In this document: piece after piece, positions 60,978 to 64,000 of the stretch
How the letters are laid out: each line of letters begins with the position of its first letter
Numbering within the stretch: the stretch's first letter is position 1
NCBI RefSeq assembly: GCF_003853705.1
Contig: NZ_QTQI01000001.1
Span: forward strand, 575,584-639,583
DNA length: 64,000 nt
From: Burkholderia sp. Bp8992
GTDB taxonomy: Bacteria; Pseudomonadota; Gammaproteobacteria; Burkholderiales; Burkholderiaceae
Reading direction: 5' to 3'
The notes under the pieces: generated by a model
What the model saw: the letters and a program-made list of their open reading frames with translations, nothing else
Told to the model about the DNA's origin: nothing
Database searches by the model: none
Program-made: the position numbers and the translations under genes

Positions 60978-61062
60978 GGTGTCTCCTCTTGGGGTATCGA
61001 CGACGGTCGACTGTGTGTGTTGTCGTGAGAGGCAGAGTAGGGAGATCGCGGTAGCAGGGAAT

Positions 61063-61081
61063 CGTCGAAATGAACTAGATG
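61063..61081 (-). promoter_or_regulatory. Candidate regulator site with CTAG core upstream of operon 3
   Basis: In gene orientation it reads CATCTAGTTCATTTCGACG and matches the site before the SDR at 15081-15099 at 14 of 19 positions, all differences transitions. It starts 85 nt before the DUF1302 start. A flanking GGGAA / TTCCC dyad (61057-61061 and 61084-61088) surrounds the core. A second CTAG lies at 61088-61091. Confidence 0.4.
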
Positions 61082-61131
61082 ACTTCCCTAGGACTGGAAA
61101 CGAATTGCCCGCACCGCTTGCATTGCGCGGG

Positions 61132-61911
61132 TCAGCGCGCGTCGGCCTGCGCGGCCGACAGGAACGCGGGCCGTTCGCCGCCGCCGTCGAGCCGCAGGTT
61201 CGTGCCCGACGTGTACGACGCATCGGGCGACGCGAGGAACAGGCAGGCGGAGGCAACGTCGTCGGGCGTCGCGAGCCGCCCGGCTGGAATCGTCGCGCGG
61301 ATCGCGTCGAGCGCGGCGTCGTCGCCGTAATGGCCTTCGGTGGCCGATTCGGTCTGCACGAGGCTCGGGCTGATCGCGCACACGCGCACGCGCGGCGCCC
61401 ACTCGACCGCGAGCGACGCGACCGCATTGACGAGGCCCGCTTTCGCGGCGCCGTACGCGGCCGTGCCGGGCGACGGTCGCGACGCGCTGACGCTTGCGAT
61501 GAACAGCATCACGCCGCCTGCCGGTTGAGCCTGCATGATCGCGTTCACGCGCTGCGCGAGCTGCAGCGGCGCGATCAGGTTCAGCCGCACGATCGAATCG
61601 GTGAAGCGCGGCGATGCATCGGCCGCGAGCGCGAACGGCGAGCCGCCCGCGTTGTTGACGAGCACGTCGAGGCCGCCGGCCGTCTCGCGGATCGCCGCGA
61701 GCATCGCATCGACCTGCTCGACGTCGCGCAGGTCGGCCGCGATGAAGGCCGCCGAGCGGCCATCGGCCGAAGGTGGCGCATCGGGTGCACTGCGCCCGCA
61801 GACGAACACGCGCGCACCTGCCGCGAGAAACCGTTCGGCGATGCGCCGCCCGATGCCCTTGGTGCCGCCCGTCACGAGCACCGTCTTGCCGCTGTAGTCG
61901 AATCCGTTCAT
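61132..61911 (-). CDS. SDR oxidoreductase upstream of operon 3
   Basis: The protein has 259 residues: VTGGTKGIGRRIAERFLAAG, NNAGGSPFAL, FIASVSASRPSPGTAAYGAA (Ser/Tyr) and KAGLVNAVASLAVEW. It ends GTNLRLDGGGERPAF. A GGAGG site precedes ATG 61911. It is 154 bp before DUF1302 on the same strand and may be its operon leader or a separate unit. A hydroxysteroid dehydrogenase is plausible; the C-terminus does not distinguish substrates. Divergent from hsaD. Confidence 0.72.
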   Translation of the reverse strand: MNGFDYSGKTVLVTGGTKGIGRRIAERFLAAGARVFVCGRSAPDAPPSADGRSAAFIAADLRDVEQVDAMLAAIRETAGGLDVLVNNAGGSPFALAADASPRFTDSIVRLNLIAPLQLAQRVNAIMQAQPAGGVMLFIASVSASRPSPGTAAYGAAKAGLVNAVASLAVEWAPRVRVCAISPSLVQTESATEGHYGDDAALDAIRATIPAGRLATPDDVASACLFLASPDASYTSGTNLRLDGGGERPAFLSAAQADAR

Positions 61912-62048
61912 CGTTGCCTCCGTTTCGGTGGGCCGATGATAGGAAGAAGTGCGGGCGGCTTCGTAGTCTGAAAGGATGATGCCGGCCGGCGCCGGCGGCG
62001 CAATCATCGTGGCAGGCATCCATCGAACGACGAAGGAGACAACTCGCG

Positions 62049-62885
62049 ATGACGACCCTCACGACGCCGCCGGCCGGCATCTTCACCGACGTACCGGGCG
62101 GCATGTGCCTGCACCATTTCGAGGCGGGCGAGGGCCGGCCGGTGGTGTTCATCCACGGCAGCGGCCCGGGCGCCAGCGGTTTCAGCAACTTCAAGCACAA
62201 CGTTCCGGCGTTCGCGGCGGCCGGCTACCGCGCGATCGTCGTCGACCTGCCGGGCTACGGGCAGTCGTCGAAGCCGTCCGACGTCGCCTATACGCTCGAT
62301 TTCTTCGTCGGCGCGCTGCATGCGCAACTGGCCGCGCTCGCGATCGGGCCGGCCGTGCTGCTCGGCAATTCGCTGGGCGGCGCGATCGCGCTCAAATACG
62401 CGCTCGACTACCCGGACGAAGTCGACGGGCTGATCATGATGGCGCCGGGCGGGGTCGAGGATCGCGACACCTATTTCCGGATGGAAGGAATCCAGCGGAT
62501 GGTGCAGCTGTTCACCAATCGCCAGATGAATGACGACACGATGCGCGAGCTGCTGACGCTGCTCGTGCACGATCCGGCGATCGTCACCGACGCGCTCGTC
62601 GCCGAGCGGATGAAGGTGTGTGTCGAGCAGCCGACCGAGGTGCTGTCGACGATGAGCGTGCCGAACCTGACCGGTGCGCTCGGCGACCTGCGCTGCCCGA
62701 TACTCGGTTTCTGGGGCACGGACGACCGCTTCAATCCGGTCGGCGGCGCGCTGAAATTCCTCGAACACTGTCGCGACGCGCGCTTCGTGCTGATGAACCG
62801 GTGCGGCCACTGGGTGATGGTGGAACACGCCGATTATTTCAATCGGGAATGCCTCGATTTTCTTGCGACGCGGAACACGCGATAA
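62049..62885 (+). CDS. hsaD: Meta-cleavage product hydrolase (HsaD/TesD-like)
   Basis: The protein has 278 residues, a C-C bond-cleaving alpha/beta hydrolase. The nucleophile Ser108 is in GNSLGG, the acid near Asp225 in GTDDRFNP and the His254 in NRCGHWVMVEH; HGSGPGASGFSNFK forms the oxyanion region. HsaD hydrolyses the HsaC product 4,9-DSHA to HIP and 2-hydroxyhexa-2,4-dienoate, joining ring A and ring C/D branches. GAAGGAGAC precedes ATG 62049. An SDR and etfB follow on the same strand. BphD-type enzymes share the motifs; the context favours HsaD. Confidence 0.9.
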   Translation: MTTLTTPPAGIFTDVPGGMCLHHFEAGEGRPVVFIHGSGPGASGFSNFKHNVPAFAAAGYRAIVVDLPGYGQSSKPSDVAYTLDFFVGALHAQLAALAIGPAVLLGNSLGGAIALKYALDYPDEVDGLIMMAPGGVEDRDTYFRMEGIQRMVQLFTNRQMNDDTMRELLTLLVHDPAIVTDALVAERMKVCVEQPTEVLSTMSVPNLTGALGDLRCPILGFWGTDDRFNPVGGALKFLEHCRDARFVLMNRCGHWVMVEHADYFNRECLDFLATRNTR

Positions 62886-62947
62886 CGCTGGATGCCCTTG
62901 AAGGCCGCCGCGCATGCGGGCGGCCCGTATGAATCTACGGAGACACC

Positions 62948-63736
62948 ATGAAACTCATCGAAGAACTGTTCGACCTGCGCGGCAAGGTGGCCGCGATCAC
63001 CGGCGGCGCGCGCGGCATCGGCGCGGAGACGGCGCGCACGCTGGCTGCGGCCGGCGCGAGTGTCGCGATTCTCGATGTGCTGTCGCAACCGGCGGAAGCG
63101 CTGGTCGGGGAAATCCGCGCGCAGGGCGGCCAGGCCGCGTTCTGGTCGCTCGACGTGACGCAGGAGGCCGACGTCGCGCGCGTGTTCGGCGAGATCGTCG
63201 CGCGCTTCGGGCGCCTCGACGTGCTCGTGAACAACGCGGGCATCGAAGGGCACAACGTGCCGACGCACGAGCTCACGCTCGCGCAGTGGCAGCGCGTGCA
63301 GGACGTGAACGTGAACGGCGTGTTCCTGTGCACGCGTGCGGCGATTCCGCATATCGACGCTGCCGGCGGCGGGTCGATCGTGAACCTGTCGTCGATGTAC
63401 GGGATCGTCGGCGGCCCCGACGTGCCCGCATATCATGCGTCGAAGGCCGCGGTGCGGATGATGGCGAAGGTCGACGCGATGCTGTACGCGGCGAAGAACA
63501 TCCGCGCGAATTCGGTGCATCCCGGCTATATCCGCACGCCGATGCTCGAGGACGCGTTCCGCCAGATGGGGCAGGACCCCGATCGCGCATTCGAGTACAT
63601 GCAGACGCACGTGCCGATGGCGAAGATCGGCAGCCCGCGCGACATCGCGGCCGGCATCCTGTATCTCGTGTCGCCGGCAGGCCGCTACGTGACGGGCGCG
63701 GAGCTCGTGATCGACGGCGGGTATACCGCGCGCTGA
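62948..63736 (+). CDS. SDR oxidoreductase (3-hydroxysteroid- or acyl-CoA-type)
   Basis: The protein has 262 residues: [49 protein letters not shown] and [16 protein letters not shown] (Ser/Tyr/Lys), [27 protein letters not shown] site precedes ATG 62948. It lies 62 bp after hsaD and 38 bp before etfB. Classical SDRs of this kind in steroid clusters often oxidise 3- or 17-hydroxyls, but sequence alone does not show it. Confidence 0.75.
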   Translation: MKLIEELFDLRGKVAAITGGARGIGAETARTLAAAGASVAILDVLSQPAEALVGEIRAQGGQAAFWSLDVTQEADVARVFGEIVARFGRLDVLVNNAGIEGHNVPTHELTLAQWQRVQDVNVNGVFLCTRAAIPHIDAAGGGSIVNLSSMYGIVGGPDVPAYHASKAAVRMMAKVDAMLYAAKNIRANSVHPGYIRTPMLEDAFRQMGQDPDRAFEYMQTHVPMAKIGSPRDIAAGILYLVSPAGRYVTGAELVIDGGYTAR

Positions 63737-63774
63737 TACGGCGTGGCGCACGCAATGGAACAGGAGACAGGCAG

Positions 63775-64000
63775 TTGAAAGTGTTCGTGGCAGTGAAACG
63801 CGTGGTCGACGCGAACGTGAAGATCGGCGTGAAATCCGACCGGACGGGTGTCGACATCGCGAACGTGAAGATGTCGATGAACCCGTTCGACGAAATCGCC
63901 GTTGAAGAAGCCGTGCGGTTGAGGGAAGCGGGCGTCGCGACCGAAGTGATCGCGGTGTCGGTGGGCGTGACGCAAGCGCAGGAAACGCTGCGCACGGCGC
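63775..64000 (+). CDS. etfB: Electron-transfer flavoprotein beta subunit, 5' end (runs off window), TTG start
   Basis: The frame starts at TTG 63775 with CAGGAGACAG upstream and is open to the window end (75 residues). It reads [20 protein letters not shown] and [19 protein letters not shown], the conserved N-terminus of EtfB/FixA. EtfAB carries electrons from acyl-CoA dehydrogenases to the quinone pool, fitting the four FadE proteins of operon 2. The TTG start would be missed if only ATG/GTG were considered. The etfA gene is expected just beyond the window. Confidence 0.88.
   Translation, partial: MKVFVAVKRVVDANVKIGVKSDRTGVDIANVKMSMNPFDEIAVEEAVRLREAGVATEVIAVSVGVTQAQETLRTA

Noticed and set aside
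1-64000. tRNA, rRNA or CRISPR arrays
   Set aside because: No cloverleaf with CCA-adjacent acceptor, no rRNA-like tract and no regularly spaced repeats were seen on reading the intergenic regions.

Overview
The window is high-GC DNA with strong G/C bias at third codon positions. Long antisense open frames shadow nearly every gene. Gene content fits a Burkholderiaceae secondary replicon, most likely Burkholderia cepacia complex: tandem DUF1800/DUF1501 genes, WxxGHW-repeat proteins, a YddG exporter, LuxR and MFS genes, and a spare csp/infA pair. This assignment is inference from content, not from a database match. No rRNA, tRNA, CRISPR array or recognisable insertion sequence was found.

Region A (1-14.2 kb) is ordinary accessory chromosome. 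It holds a LysE-type exporter end, a YddG-type aromatic amino-acid exporter, a Tat-exported purple-acid-phosphatase-like enzyme and small envelope proteins. It also has an ECF sigma operon with a membrane anti-sigma-like protein and a periplasmic sensor-like protein, a very large M48 metallopeptidase divergent from a zinc-ribbon membrane protein, the DUF1800/DUF1501 pair, and a solitary tyrosine recombinase.

Region B (14.2-64 kb) is dominated by what looks like an essentially complete pathway for aerobic 9,10-seco degradation of the steroid nucleus. A LuxR-family regulator (TesR-like by context) and an SDR stand at the left edge. Operon 1 (19.2-26.6 kb, +) encodes an LLM flavin oxidoreductase, HsaA, KstD, HsaB, KshB and FadD3. 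Operon 2 (30.7-50.3 kb, +, mostly 4-nt ATGA overlaps) encodes HsaC, IpdA, IpdB, an enoyl-CoA hydratase, IpdC, EchA20, FadE31/FadE32-like dehydrogenases, FadA6, an SDR, a further FadE, FadE30, IpdF, a MaoC hydratase, a second thiolase, a Ycf48-like propeller, an RND/MMPL transporter and KshA. Operon 3 (61.0-55.1 kb, -) encodes a DUF1302 outer-membrane barrel, DUF1329, HsaE, HsaG and HsaF, and ends in a strong hairpin. An SDR (-) lies just upstream of operon 3. HsaD, another SDR and the start of etfB run rightwards off the window.

Together the enzymes would open ring B (KstD plus KshAB), hydroxylate and cleave ring A (HsaAB, HsaC, HsaD), and convert the C5 fragment to pyruvate and acetyl-CoA or propionyl-CoA (HsaEFG). 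They would also degrade rings C/D through HIP-CoA (FadD3, FadE, IpdF, EchA20, IpdAB, IpdC, thiolases). DUF1302, DUF1329, Ycf48 and RND form a candidate trans-envelope handling system for the hydrophobic substrate. No ketosteroid isomerase or side-chain genes are visible here.

Two blocks interrupt the locus. Block 27.4-30.4 kb has an outer-membrane protein, an acyltransferase and a FitAB toxin-antitoxin pair. Block 50.3-55.0 kb has a cold-shock protein, IF-1, a truncated hydrolase remnant, a phosphoesterase and an MFS exporter. A 19-bp motif with a rare CTAG core is shared, in the same orientation, by the leaders of the left-edge SDR and of DUF1302, and is a candidate site for the LuxR regulator.
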